Of a stretch of DNA of 64,000 nucleotides, positions 47,826 through 58,550 are shown piece after piece. The first letter of the stretch is position 1; every line of letters starts with the position of its first letter. Source of the stretch: Diploptera punctata (taxonomy: Eukaryota > Arthropoda > Insecta > Blattodea > Blaberidae); the NCBI GenBank assembly GCA_030220185.1, contig JASPKZ010007797.1, positions 1 through 64,000 on the forward strand. Reading direction: 5' to 3'. The notes below the pieces were generated by a model, which saw only the letters and a program-made list of their open reading frames with translations, searched no databases and was not told where the DNA came from. The position numbers and the translations under genes were made by a program.

Positions 47826-49934
47826 TTAGGTTACCGCGTCATTTAAAGAATATTTGTCTGAGTGAAGGTAGATCTGCATGTCGTCCGCAAATAAATGATG
47901 TTTGCAATGTTTTAGGGAGTCAGATATGTCGTTTATATAGATTGAAAAAAGCAATGGGCCGAGCACCGAGCCCTGTGGAACTCCAGCTTTACCGTAGGTC
48001 CAAGAAGAGCGTAATGTAGAATTTCCTACAACATATTGCAGGCGCTCACGAAGGTAGGAGTTGAACCATTGCGTGACACTGTCAGAAAGTGAGAGGTTTT
48101 TTAGTTTAAGCAACAATAAGTCCAAGTCTACCGTGTCAAATGCTTTACTAAAGTCAAGTAGTGTAAGAATAGTAAGTTTTCGATTATCAGATGCTTCGCG
48201 TATGTCTTCACATATATTTAGTAGAGCAGTATTTGTATTGTGTCCTGTCCTAAAGCCTGATTGGTATTGATCTAAAAGGTCGTGTTCAGTTAGGTAGTCA
48301 GTCAGTTGTTTGTGGACTAATCGTTCCAAAGCTTTTGAAAGGGTAGGTAAAATACTAATGGGTCGAAAATCGTTAGGAGTTTTTACTTTCGGGAGTGGGC
48401 GTACAATTGCTTGCTTCCATAATGTGGGATATATAGAGGTTTGTAGTGAGGAGTTGAAAACATGAGTTATGGTAGGTAGTATAACGTCGATTATTTTGTT
48501 AAGTAGAGTGATATTTATACGGTCAGTACCTTCTGCTTTTGTTTTTATTCGTTTGAGAGCTTTCTTTATGCCATTTTCTGTAAGATATGAAAAATGGAAA
48601 TGTTCTCTGTCTGGTGGATTTGTCAATAGTAGTTCACTTGTTGTATGTGTTTTGTCTTTAGGAGTAAAGAATGTGCTTGTAAAATGGTTATTAAGTGTGT
48701 TCAGAGAAACAGGTAGTTTTTCTACCTGTGTGTCTTTCCTTCCTACACCCATTTTATTCAGATTTTTCCAAATATCTGGGTTATTGTTATTAGGTTCAGT
48801 AAGGCTGTATAGATGTCTAAGTTTGGCGTTTCTGATAGTTTGTGTAGTCTTGTTTCGTAACCGTTTATAGTGATTAAGATTTATATCAGTTTTGTCGACT
48901 CTATATTTCCGATATGCTGCGTCTCTTTCAGTCATCAAGTCACGAATGTTAGCAGACATCCAGGGAGCAGGGTGTCGTTTCACTAGTTTAGTTTTCAGTG
49001 GAGCGTGTCTGTCATATAGTTGTAATATAAGGTTATTTAATGCCTCAACTTTTTCATCAACAGAATGCAACGTCCATATAGTATGCCAGGGTAATTTTAT
49101 AGCGTCTTCAAGTAGAGCTGCATTGTTTATATGTTTTAGGTCTCTATATGTGATAGTCTTACGAGCTAGTTTAGGGCACTGCAGTGAATATGCTAAGAAT
49201 ATAATATCATGTGCTGATATTCCGGGAGCTGACAGTTGCCCGTGGGTTAGTACTCTGTCTGGATTATTAGTAGCAATTAAGTCAAGTAAAGTCTCAGAAT
49301 GATTGGTGTGATGTGTAGGCTGTAAGGGAAGGATAGTCATATCACAAACTTGGAACGCGGACATAAGCTGTTGTGTATGTCTGTTGTCAGTGTCTAGTAT
49401 ATTTATATTAAAGTCACCCATGACGATAACGTGTTCATATTGTATACGTGCGTTTTGTAGAGCGGATTCTATTTCTGCTATTTTTTTCATTTTAGGGGGT
49501 TGGTACACTACACAAAGAAGGCATTTTTTGAAGCTTGCGTATATTTCTATAAACATAATTTCAGGAGATGTCTCGTTATTAGAAAAGTATACAGACTTAG
49601 GGCAAAGGTCTGTCCTAACGAAGACACCAACACCGCCCCCTCGACTATGTACACGATCATGTCTAAGAAAAGTATAACCATCCATGTCAATTAAACTAGA
49701 ATTAATGGAGGGAGTGAGCCATGTTTCTGATACGAGAATAGCATGAATATTGGAAGAAGAAAAAATCATACTAATTTCGTCTGTATGTGCAGTTAAGCTC
49801 TGTGCGTTCAAGTGAACCACATGTAGGGAAGACGGGAAGGGGGAGAATGCTGTTTCTAGAACCTGTCTTGCATTATTGTTGTTTGGAAGGGTTTTGAGAA
49901 GGGTAGTGTCCTCTAACCTGTCAGAGACCGCCAA
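47826..49934 (-). CDS. CR1 ORF2: endonuclease and reverse transcriptase (cut by one stop)
   Basis: 702 residues. Endonuclease: HLNAQSL (about 41), SETWL (about 69), VMGDFNINIL (about 171), SAHDIIF (about 240). Reverse transcriptase: NDFRPISILP, LLDFSKAFDTV (about 592), GVPQGSVLGPLLF (about 650), catalytic FADDMQIY (about 680). There is no RNase H domain. A single TAA ends it 22 residues after FADD; the rest of the protein follows in frame. Family role: target-primed reverse transcription of its own RNA. Confidence 0.85.
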   Translation of the reverse strand: MAVSDRLEDTTLLKTLPNNNNARQVLETAFSPFPSSLHVVHLNAQSLTAHTDEISMIFSSSNIHAILVSETWLTPSINSSLIDMDGYTFLRHDRVHSRGGGVGVFVRTDLCPKSVYFSNNETSPEIMFIEIYASFKKCLLCVVYQPPKMKKIAEIESALQNARIQYEHVIVMGDFNINILDTDNRHTQQLMSAFQVCDMTILPLQPTHHTNHSETLLDLIATNNPDRVLTHGQLSAPGISAHDIIFLAYSLQCPKLARKTITYRDLKHINNAALLEDAIKLPWHTIWTLHSVDEKVEALNNLILQLYDRHAPLKTKLVKRHPAPWMSANIRDLMTERDAAYRKYRVDKTDINLNHYKRLRNKTTQTIRNAKLRHLYSLTEPNNNNPDIWKNLNKMGVGRKDTQVEKLPVSLNTLNNHFTSTFFTPKDKTHTTSELLLTNPPDREHFHFSYLTENGIKKALKRIKTKAEGTDRINITLLNKIIDVILPTITHVFNSSLQTSIYPTLWKQAIVRPLPKVKTPNDFRPISILPTLSKALERLVHKQLTDYLTEHDLLDQYQSGFRTGHNTNTALLNICEDIREASDNRKLTILTLLDFSKAFDTVDLDLLLLKLKNLSLSDSVTQWFNSYLRERLQYVVGNSTLRSSWTYGKAGVPQGSVLGPLLFSIYINDISDSLKHCKHHLFADDMQIYLHSDKYSLNDAVT

Positions 49935-50162
49935 ATGAATAGCATTATTTGGATGGAAAATTTTAAAAATATTTTAACTAGAATTATAAGAAAAGAACAA
50001 GTCACTAATATCTTATTCAAATATTAAATTAATAAATAAAGTAAAATTTCTAAATATAATACTAATAATTAATGTGAAATTTCTAAATATAATTTTAATA
50101 ATTTATATAAAAGTGCTAAATTGGGGATATGGTATCACTGGGCGTGTTTGCACTAGGTAGAT

Positions 50163-50819
50163 TTACATATCAGAGGCCCGGGTGATGATGCGTTTGGTAT
50201 CTCCATTTTTCACATGTATTGCGCCATCAATTGTCCACACATTTGTGACGCCAAATTTTGTGATGCAGTCCTTTAACAATTTATATCTAATTTGGGTGAG
50301 ATCTTCTCTTACTGTGATCCCACTGCCTTTCAATTGTTTTTTATTTTGGAAGACCTCCCTTCTCTTTCTATAACTGATGAACTTAACAATAACAGGCCGT
50401 GGTCGATCCGACTTTTTCCCAACCCTGTGACTCCTGTCGATATCACAGGTTTCTAATTTAACTCCAATTTTGGAGGCCACGTCGATTGCTATATTGTCCG
50501 TATCTTCACCATCCTGTTCAGGTATACCGAAAATACGTAGACACTGTCGACTTTGGTATTGCTCTAGCGAGTCGGTTTTCTCACTTAACTGTTGTTCCAG
50601 TTTTAATATTTTGTTGTCCCTCTCCTGAAGCGAGAGTTCCAACTGCCTAATAACTTCCGTATTACGGTCTATAGTTACCTTTAGCTCCGATACAATAGCC
50701 TCACGCACGGAGTCCTTCAACAGCTGCAACATGGCTGGATCCCGCAAACATTCTTGGACCACACGCTTAGTTATTTCTTCTTTGCTTTCTTCACAATTTC
50801 TTGTTTTACGTGGAGCCAT
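50163..50819 (-). CDS. CR1 ORF1 (coiled coil plus RNA-binding domain)
   Basis: Start chosen at MAPRKTRNCEES (50819), as the 13 preceding residues look like leader. Then a coiled coil (about residues 50-95, LELSLQERDNKILKLEQQLS), an RRM-like domain (CLRIFGIPE; DIDRSHRVGK; RPVIVKFISYRKRREVF), and a C-terminal domain (LLKDCITKFGVTNVWTID). This order matches L1-ORF1-like nucleic-acid chaperones of LINEs. The frame is intact. Confidence 0.85.
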   Translation of the reverse strand: MAPRKTRNCEESKEEITKRVVQECLRDPAMLQLLKDSVREAIVSELKVTIDRNTEVIRQLELSLQERDNKILKLEQQLSEKTDSLEQYQSRQCLRIFGIPEQDGEDTDNIAIDVASKIGVKLETCDIDRSHRVGKKSDRPRPVIVKFISYRKRREVFQNKKQLKGSGITVREDLTQIRYKLLKDCITKFGVTNVWTIDGAIHVKNGDTKRIITRASDM

Positions 50820-50960
50820 TATGCGTAAAATTAAGCTACAAACAAAATAAATTCGCAATATCGATATTACGTTTATAAAAACAAACTAACACCTGCTGAA
50901 AATTGTGCAAAAACACGAGCAACCAGTTTCACTCTTATTCACAATCCGCCATGACACCTC

Positions 50961-51355
50961 GAATTTTAGCGAGTGTCTATTTTTCTTAATTTGTTCTAAC
51001 TCTCGAAAGGACTCTCAGCTGCTGTATTTATAAAATACTTTGTCGATATCCATACTAAAAAAATCGTCTTGTGGCAGTCTATGAAATAAACCGGCCATTA
51101 AGTTTAATGTCTCAAGTTAATTGCTTTCATACGTATTGTAACAATATGGGGAGGGTTGACAGATTTCTATTGTATTGTATAGTAAGCCCATGTCTTCCCT
51201 TTACAGAGATTTAGGCGCTCTCCCCCTACAGGGAAGAATTTGAATCATACTAATTTAGTTACACCTGTTTTCGTATAGATGTCATAGGAGTGGCCCATGG
51301 TCAGCGTTCCGCCTCATACTGACATCTAGGAAACCAAGGTAGTACTAGGACGGAG
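50961..51355. other. No supported gene
   Basis: Possibly includes the rest of the CR1 leader. No coding or repeat signal. Confidence 0.35.
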
Positions 51356-51359
51356 AAAT

Positions 51360-51570
51360 TTGGTAAATTTTGCTTAGAGGCCTTTTCATTCAGGCTTAAG
51401 GATCTTTTACTAGCCTGAAAATCTTCAGACTCGGGACCCACGGCTTAAAGTCCCTCCCGGAGGACTTGCTCCTTGGATTTTTTCCATCCTAAAAAATCTT
51501 GGGTTTAAACCCGCGACCCTCGGGACCAGAGACAAGGAGCATAACCACTAGTCCACCGCGGTCGATTTTT
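51360..51570 (-). mobile_element. tRNA-derived SINE family D
   Basis: Minus strand: ATCGACCGCGGTGGACTAGT (A box GGACTAGTGGTTATGCTCC), B box GGGTTTAAACCC, then body with 'gtcccgagtctgaagatttt'. Another copy at 10730-10890. Confidence 0.7.
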
Positions 51571-51960
51571 TTTTTTCCTTCTTCTGGTTTTCATTGAAAA
51601 GAACATTGTTTGTAGTTCTATTATCGTCTTTCATTCTCCATTCGTGCCACATGTCCTGCCCATCGCAGTCTACGAGACTTAACTGTTCTCATTATATCTA
51701 ACTTCCTATAAAGACCACGTACTTCACTGTTATGTAGTCTTCTTCATACACCTGTCTGTTCATCTCTCTTTGGTCCAAACATTTTCCTAAGAACTTTATC
51801 CTCAAATACTCGCAATCTCCTTTCCTCCCTTAAAGTAAGAGTACATGTTTCGCATACATATAACTGGTAGAATAATAGTTTTATATATTTTCAGTTTAAC
51901 GTTTTTTGAAAGGAGTTGGGACGTCAAGAGTCTCTGTAATGCATAATAGCACAGATTTCT
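51571..51960 (-). mobile_element. RTE-type LINE 3' region (without terminus)
   Basis: Reversed 'gccacatgtcctgcccatcg', 'catgtttcgcatacatata' and 'cgttttttgaaaggagttg' match 41900-42230 of the intact RTE. Here the A run has six A, supporting the frameshift call in the intact copy. Confidence 0.8.
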
Positions 51961-52026
51961 AACGAATCCAAAAATAAAGGCGAATACAAAACTGAAAAAC
52001 AAACTGAATATTTGTTCCTACTTTTA

Positions 52027-52039
52027 TACTCTTATTATT

Positions 52040-52110
<71 letters not shown>
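52027..52110. repeat. (AAT)n microsatellite
   Basis: About 27 units between two RTE fragments. Confidence 0.95.
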
Positions 52111-52112
<2 letters not shown>

Positions 52113-52114
52113 TG

Positions 52115-52460
52115 TACATACAGGTGAATGGAGAAGACTACATACCAGTGAACTACATGGTCTTTATAGGAAGCCAGATATAATGAGAACAGTTAAGTCT
52201 CGTAGACTGCGATGGTCAGGACATGTGGCACGTATGGGAAATGAAAGATGTGTGTGGAAACTTCTTGCAGGAAAACCAGAGGGAAAACGCCCATTTGGTA
52301 GACCAAGAATGAGGTGGGAGAATAACATTAACTATGATTTAGGGAAGTAGATTATATAGGAAACGATTGGAAAACATTATCTCAGGATAGGGATATATGG
52401 ATAGCTTATGTCCGCGCGGCCATGAACCTACGGGTCCGATAGTGCCAGTGAGTTAGTTAA
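52115..52460 (+). mobile_element. RTE-type LINE 3' end with terminus
   Basis: GEWRRLHTSELHGLYRKPDI, WSGHVARMGNERCVWKLLAG region then 'gggtccgatagtgccagtga'. Plus orientation. Forms an inverted pair with 51571-51960. Confidence 0.85.
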
Positions 52461-53250
52461 TAAATTGTACATATTCTTGTTGGAAAATATTAGCGGGTAT
52501 GTTTTTAATTTAAGTTATTTAGAATTCTTAGAATCCATTTTAGTTTTTCTTTTCTATAAAATGTTCACGCTAAATTTTATGTTTCCCCCCACCTATTTTA
52601 GGTGCCCATAAACATATTTTTTAATACCTAAAACTCCGAGGTCTATTTATGAGACTAGAGTAGGGAGTATTAGGCCTATATATTTTGTTCTGGGTCCATG
52701 TGTCTTTCATCTTTCGAGATCACGAACAAGTGTTTATTGCAAATTCAACTAAATTAAATAGGATAGGCCTATTAAAAGATTTCCAAGCAATGGTATAGTT
52801 TTTAGTAAAACTCAAAGAGAAAGTAGAAAGCTAAAAGAGAAATGAATACTTATTATGTAAACGGAATTCATAAAGGTCAAAATAATTATATGATGGCATC
52901 AGAAAATAACAAAGTTAACGAGACAAATTTAAAATTCTAAATTAACTCAGAAATTGTAACTTGCTCTATGTAATCTACAGAGCGTTTAAAACACGAACAT
53001 AGCGCAATGTATGTTACTCAACACCGAACTGACCGTTTTACGAGAGGAAATTTATTTCCATGTTGAGACTTACAAGTAGAGTTGAGATTCAATAGGTTAC
53101 TGGCCCGATGCTAAGTATTTCAGTGGTAGGACAGTTACCTTTTTAATTTAATGTGACAAATTTAAAAGTAAAACATCGAAAAGATAAGCTTTACCAAAAA
53201 GTAGTGTTAAAAATAATTATAAACATCGATTATAAAGTATACACAATCAA
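52461..53250. other. No recognised feature
   Basis: AT-rich, no open frame or repeat match. Confidence 0.4.
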
Positions 53251-53257
53251 ACTTATA

Positions 53258-53274
53258 TTATAATAATAATAATA

Positions 53275-53336
<62 letters not shown>

Positions 53337-53345
53337 TAATAATAG
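53258..53345. repeat. (AAT)n microsatellite
   Basis: About 27 units with a few interruptions. Confidence 0.95.
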
Positions 53346-53535
53346 AAGGATGGAAGAAGGAAGACTACCTAAGATAATCATGGATTGGGAACAACAGGGA
53401 AGGAAAAAGAAGGGTAGACCAAATATTACGTGGATTCAGGGAATCAATTAAACTAAGAGGGAAATGGGAAATAGAAGAAGATATATGGATGAACAGACAA
53501 GAATGGAAAAATGTGTTGAAACAAATGTGTAGTTA
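53346..53535 (+). pseudogene. RTE-like LINE C-terminus
   Basis: RRMEEGRLPKIIMDWEQQGR, KKKGRPNITWIQG, one frame shift, then LRGKWEIEEDIWMNRQEWKN and stop. Same subfamily as 31026-31524. Confidence 0.7.
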
Positions 53536-53614
53536 ACTATGAACATGGGTACCGGAAAAATGTATATTCATTGTAAAAGCCGGAATAATAATAAAAATAA
53601 TAATAATAATCATC

Positions 53615-54190
53615 ATCATCTTCAAGGTATGGGCCTGTTGGTCCGTTCCGCTCCCCGGCGCACTACATGCCGCAGGCGCAGGTCGTCCTTCCAACGACGT
53701 TTTGGTCTTCCTACATTTCTTCGGCCTAGAGGCCTATAATGAAGCAGCTGTTTTGATAAACGATTATTTGGCATTCTTTGTATATGTTCAAACCAATTAC
53801 GTTTATTTGTGTGTATTTTCTCGTTTATATTATAGATTTGTAGTTCATCTCTGATATCTTGACCTCTCTTTTGATCTCTTAGAGATACACCTGCAACTGA
53901 TCTGAGAAATCTCATTTCTATTGTCTCAATTTTATTTTTATCAGAGATCGTTAAAGGCTAAGTCTCAGACCCGTATGTTAATGTTGGAACGGCTACTGTT
54001 TTGTAAAATTTTAATTGAGTTTCCCTTGTGGTCTTATTTCTCAAATATCTTCTTATTGAACCACATATCTGTTGAAATTTCCCTAATTTCTTCTCCATGT
54101 CCAAATTTTGCTGGTACGATATCATGCATCCCAGATAATTGAAACAAGTTACTTGTTCAATTATGTTTGCTCCAATTACAATTTTTGTCC
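53615..54190 (-). pseudogene. RTE-like LINE C-terminal region
   Basis: Frame 53622-53915: MRFLRSVAGVSLRDQKRGQD, WFEHIQRMPNNRLSKQLLHY, RRNVGRPKRRWKDDL. Upstream to 54190 the out-of-frame continuation (NYLGC, KLGKFQQICGSIRRYLRNKT) is recognisable. Confidence 0.75.
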
Positions 54191-54193
54191 TTT

Positions 54194-54197
<4 letters not shown>

Positions 54198-54260
<63 letters not shown>

Positions 54261-54262
54261 GC
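54198..54262. repeat. (AAT)n microsatellite
   Basis: About 21 units, directly next to a CR1 3' terminus. Confidence 0.95.
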
Positions 54263-54310
54263 TTTATTTTACCTGGCAGAGTTAAGGCCTTAAGGCCTTG
54301 TCTGCCACTC
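54263..54310 (-). mobile_element. CR1 3' terminus fragment
   Basis: 'tttattttacctggcagagt', 'taaggccttaaggccttgtc' (plus reading) matches the end of the CR1 at 46550-46590. The adjoining (AAT)n is likely its tail, expanded. Confidence 0.7.
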
Positions 54311-54510
54311 GACCAGGTTGAAAGGTCATATTCCTCGAAGGACTGTTACGATCTACTGAAGTTTTTCGTCCCAATGATCTCTTCTCATGTGGGATATAGT
54401 TTACGATTGTCTTGGGGATTCTTCGTTTGCGAATTCTAATAACATGTCGTTTCCAATTTTCTTGATAGTTATGGATATGGCCAAGGACCGGATCTATAAA
54501 ATCCAAAATA
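54311..54510 (-). pseudogene. LINE C-terminus fragment
   Basis: HNYQENWKRHVIRIRKRRIP, NYIPHEKRSLGRK is the conserved end of RTE-like proteins. Confidence 0.6.
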
Positions 54511-54639
54511 TAAAAAAAGAATTGATTATATGTACCCCAAGATTCATACTTAAAATCTGCGCATATAGGCCTATATTACTTTCACTCTGTATGCATGCAT
54601 GTTGGCCTATGACGTGTGTGTGATTATTTAATCTAAGGG

Positions 54640-54845
54640 ACTATTCATCATCATCATCCTTTTATCGTGTCCTCTTTTCGGAAGGTCGATTCCAAATATG
54701 CCTCCAATCATCTCCATCTTCCCATGCTTTGTTTCTTTTTAGTTCTTCCCAGTCGTATCCTCTCTCTTGTAAACTTTTCTTCACTTGGTTAATCCATCAT
54801 TCTCGTGGTCGTTTTCCTTGTATCTTGAGATTTAACAGTCTTTGT
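54640..54845 (-). pseudogene. LINE C-terminus fragment
   Basis: Minus strand: QVKKSLQERGYDWEELKRN, then KAWEDGDDWRHIWNRPSEKR with one shift, followed by TGATGATGATG, the usual terminus of these LINEs. Confidence 0.65.
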
Positions 54846-55349
54846 GGTAGTCAAAAACTATAGGACTATTATTATTTATAATTCCTCTGTAAGCAACTGA
54901 AATAGGACCTAAATATTCCATAGGTACTTAGAAGATAAATAGATTAATAAAAATCTTGAGAATATTAGATAAGTGACTTATGCTAAATGGAATTTGAAAT
55001 ATTACTTAAAATATCGTATGTTAAATTACTAATCATGTTTTTGTAGGATGATAACATCGTCATTATCAGAATAAGTGAGAAAATAAATGTGAGAATGACA
55101 CACTAGAGGCTAAACAGCCTAGTATAGTGACGCGAGCATATAATTCGAACGGAAATTTTATGGGATGACCAAGTAACTATAATTAGCATATATGTTAACA
55201 AATAAAAGGGGGGGGGGATCAGGGATTTGATCGCCGGAGTTGCAAAAAATGATGCAAACATACAGCCATACATTTGTTCGTTGGAATTAAAAAAAAAAGG
55301 ACAGAAATTAATAAATATTCGCTCAGAATCAACAAATATATACATATAA

Positions 55350-55383
<34 letters not shown>

Positions 55384-55385
55384 AT
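54846..55385. other. No supported gene; ends in (TA)n
   Basis: AT-rich with a G run at 55208-55217 and an alternating AT tract at 55350-55384. Confidence 0.45.
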
Positions 55386-55399
55386 CATTTAGTTAAATG

Positions 55400-55665
55400 G
55401 ATGTTGGCATACTCCGTATTTCTATCTGAGATTAATAATACTTCTAAACCATTCAACCGATCTTCATGAAAATCTGAATATGTACAGATTTTCAGATACG
55501 GCTAGTGTTTAGCCGCTATCTATTATGCTCTAGAACATGGTTTCCCAACTTGTGGTTTGCGAACTCCCAGGAGTTTAGCAAATTATTTCAAGGGGTTCGC
55601 CAAAACTTTTCCTTAATAACGGGTTTCGAGGTTAGGTCTATTATTGTTTCCTTCATTTCTGCGGC

Positions 55666-55739
<74 letters not shown>

Positions 55740-56342
55740 TATTATTATTATTATTATTATTAAATTAACCCTATAATGCTCCTGGTTACATATATGTAAG
55801 ATCGGGAATTTATCACAATATTTCCACAATAAATTAATATTTAGCGCGAATACCTGATTTACAGTTATGTAAAAACATTAGGAATGCATTTCATTGCGTT
55901 ACAACTAGGCCTACACGTTGTGTAGCTAACTATTAAGCCGTAACTAGAGTAACTTTAGGTTTTAACCGTTAAGGGTTAAGTTAATTTAAGGTATTAAACC
56001 TTTGCTTGGAATTCAATTTTATGCATGTCTATGTAGCTATATTTAAAAGTCAGTGGTTCACCCAACTGAGATCGTTGTGGAAAGGGTTCGCGAGTCGAAA
56101 AAAGGTTGGGAACCGCTGCTCTAGAACCATTAGATGTAGGAGTTAACCTGAAACAAAAATTAAAAAAAAGCTCTAGCGGTCACAATTTTCAAAATTTCAC
56201 AACGAAACTCAGTATGTGCTATTAAAATGAACCGGAGTAGATATTATCCAAATATCAGCGAAATCCAACCATTATAAATGGTGGTTTATCTGAAATCCTA
56301 AATTTTAAAAAAATACTAGCGCACGCCGGGTATTAGCTAGTA
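55400..56342. mobile_element. Helitron-like repeat, split by a hAT element
   Basis: Repeat sequence 55400-55535 and 56119-56342 rejoins when the hAT element and one 8-bp duplicate are removed. Its right end 'gcgcacgccgggtattagct' followed by AGTA resembles Helitron 3' ends (CTAG at the boundary), but I see no strong terminal hairpin, so the class is uncertain. Fragments lie at 4115-4250 and 23800-23960. Confidence 0.45.
55536..56118. mobile_element. Non-autonomous hAT element (583 bp) with exact 8-bp target duplication
   Basis: CTCTAGAA at 55528-55535 and 56119-56126. Ends CATGGTTTCCCAACTTGTGG and its inverse partner (CAGCGGTTCCCAACCTTTTT on the minus strand) form the CAGNGGTTCCCAAC-type termini typical of hAT. 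It contains an (AAT)n(ATT)n hairpin-forming tract (55669-55762) and no transposase. Confidence 0.9.
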
Positions 56343-56344
56343 TG

Positions 56345-58385
56345 AGTATACTACTCATACGACTTTGTGGGGCCCTTACCCCACATGAATTAAATAATGA
56401 AGGAATAGCCCCAAATGATACTAATAAAATGGTTTTGACTGTCATTATTAATATTAATTCGGTATTATTTTTGTGTTTTAAATAAATAAAACTATTAAAT
56501 TCTATATTATTTTAATAAATATTTATTTCATTTAACATTAATACGTAACAGCCAACTATACGCATATAGAGAAAATGTATTTATATTTATGACAATCGTC
56601 TGATGAAAATACAGTGTACTGAAACAGCTGCTATGAACGTTAAATAAAATATTTATGAAAATCATATAAAACTTTCATAGTTTTATTTATTAAATACATA
56701 ATGGATGTTCATCAAGTAAACACCAAATCAATGTATTATTTTGTGTTCATAAAAATACTTTGGATTCTTGCCCCATATTGGAAACAAAATCCGGAATCTA
56801 TGAGATTAGATTACGCTAATCCAATCATCTGTTTCAAGAAGTATGATATACCAATGATGATTTCATTGAAATTACATTCAGTCATGTGCTTATTGTTTAA
56901 TCAAACTTCCCGGCTGATTAGCTGATCACGTAATCATAGTAAGATTACAGTATGAATGATAAAATGTTCTTCACACATGCTTCACACCCTCTATGCTTCA
57001 CACTTTCACAAGCATAGAGAACCGAGGAAGCGAAAGAAAAAGACGAGAGACTTGAAGCTCATTAACATAGACTCTTCCTCTCTGAGATCAACAAGCCGTA
57101 ACAATAGTTCAAAGCCCTTTGTTTCCCTGGCGAGGGCGTTCATTTGGACCCCTGCCATACAAAACGACTTAGAGTGCGTTGTGAATATTTTTACAAAGTG
57201 TATTTAATTGCGTACTAGAGAGTGCATTGAAGCACTTGTGTTAAATCAGACCAATTTCCGTTATAGACATAGCCACGCCCACTCCGACTTCTCCCACGCA
57301 CTCTCTTGGTTCTTGAATTGCAGTGTTATCTTTTTATCTAAACGAAATACACATTCTTTGACTTCAACGATAGTCTAATTAAGGTAAGTGTGACATTTTT
57401 GATGCAGATTCTACACGTTTAATAGAGCAGGTAATGTAAATGAATATGATGCAAACCGCATGGAACAGCAGGCCATGACTTTCACCTCAAAGTTTTCGAC
57501 CTTCTATGGATTGTGTTATTTTACAGAAGTTCTGTAAATATAAAATTATTTTCATAACATTTCTACTGAAAATAATGAGCATTATGATCTCGAAATTAAG
57601 TTATCTATTTGCAAAACAATGTCATGTTGACTAGTTTACGTTCACCTGTTGCTAATTGTTAGTAGCTGTTAGTAGCAGCCTGCCTCAAGTACAGGGCTAC
57701 CAAAAAATAAAATTACAGCTTCAAAAAAATAATAATAATAAATACATTGATGAAATGAACAAAATATAAAGCGATATAAAGTGAGACCAGAAAGCCACAC
57801 CCCTATTACCGTGTTCCTGGTTACATGCGTTTATTGAAATAGATTAGGCCTATGCACATAGTCTAAATATTTCATCCTCATTAACAGTTTACTAAAATAA
57901 ATAAATCAGTTGTAAATAACTGAATGGATCTCAAAACAAATCCTCTAGCCCTGTTTACTAACAAACTAAATATATACATTTTTGACTTACAATAATTACA
58001 ATACCTATTAATTGCTAATCATAATATTATTCACAAATGTTAGGTACCAGTACTTGTATTATGTTTGTTTACCATAAATTCAGAATTTAATTAATTTAAT
58101 TATAAATAGCTTATCTAAAATACAGTATCACATAGATCAAAGGATACCAATGGAAAGCTATTTAGTCACTTTTTTTTTTTTTTTTGCTGTAGTCAGAATC
58201 AGAAATTATGTCCCCAATGAGAACTAACATTAAATTAATATATAGGCCTATAGGCATACTGTATGTGTATGACCAAAGTTAGTATTCTTTTGTACCTTCT
58301 GTACTATATTCTTTTTTCATATTTAGGAATATTCCTTTGAAATAGAAAGCTTGGAATCATGTTACTACTCCAACCATCCAATTGA
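56345..58385. other. TE-poor stretch, possible 5' region of a plus-strand gene
   Basis: Only a family-7 hammerhead-like motif (56600-56632) and a few short AT repeats. Around 57270-57383 the sequence is GC-richer with 'ccacgcccactccg' and ends in a good donor (CTAATTAAG|GTAAGTG). That could be a non-coding first exon. There is no direct evidence of transcription. Confidence 0.35.
56600..56632 (+). ncRNA. Hammerhead-like motif (family 7), copy 2
   Basis: CTGATGA, stem around TACAGTGTA, GAA, ACAGCTG (palindromic ACAGCTGT less its last base), C. Same downstream block ('tatttatgaaaatca') as at 25380. Confidence 0.55.
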
Positions 58386-58389
58386 ACTA

Positions 58390-58550
58390 TGGCTAAAAAA
58401 TCTGAGCCTTTGCCTCCCAAAGTCTTTGCTTCCATTTAATTCTGTTTCTTGCGGCCAGTTTCCACTTTCAGCAACGAATTAGATTGGTATCATCTTTCTG
58501 AATTCTATTTCTCCATCTGCTATTAGGTCTTCCAGTTCTTCAGATAGTGA
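58390..58550 (-). mobile_element. LINE 3' end fragment
   Basis: Minus strand SRWRNRIQKDDTNLIRC, KWKLAARNRIKWKQRLWEAK is typical of the end of RTE-like proteins. Confidence 0.55.

Larger units (their letters stand above)
46517..50960 (-). mobile_element. CR1-type LINE, nearly complete
   Basis: From right to left: leader, ORF1 (50163-50819), 228-bp spacer, ORF2 (49934-47826 then 47825-47037 past one stop), 3' UTR, and a (TAAA)n-like tail (TTTA runs at 46518-46550 in plus reading). The 3' terminus has 'gccacatggccttaactccac' in part, the same end as the fragment 54262-54305. No convincing target duplication was found, as is common for CR1. Confidence 0.85.

Noticed and set aside
47222..49694. 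Several plus-strand frames of 64 to 136 residues
   Set aside because: All are antisense to the CR1 ORF2 and lack recognisable domains.
46504..50967. CGAATTTT as a target duplication of the CR1
   Set aside because: The left copy is separated from the tail by five unexplained bases and an AT-rich 8-mer can recur by chance.
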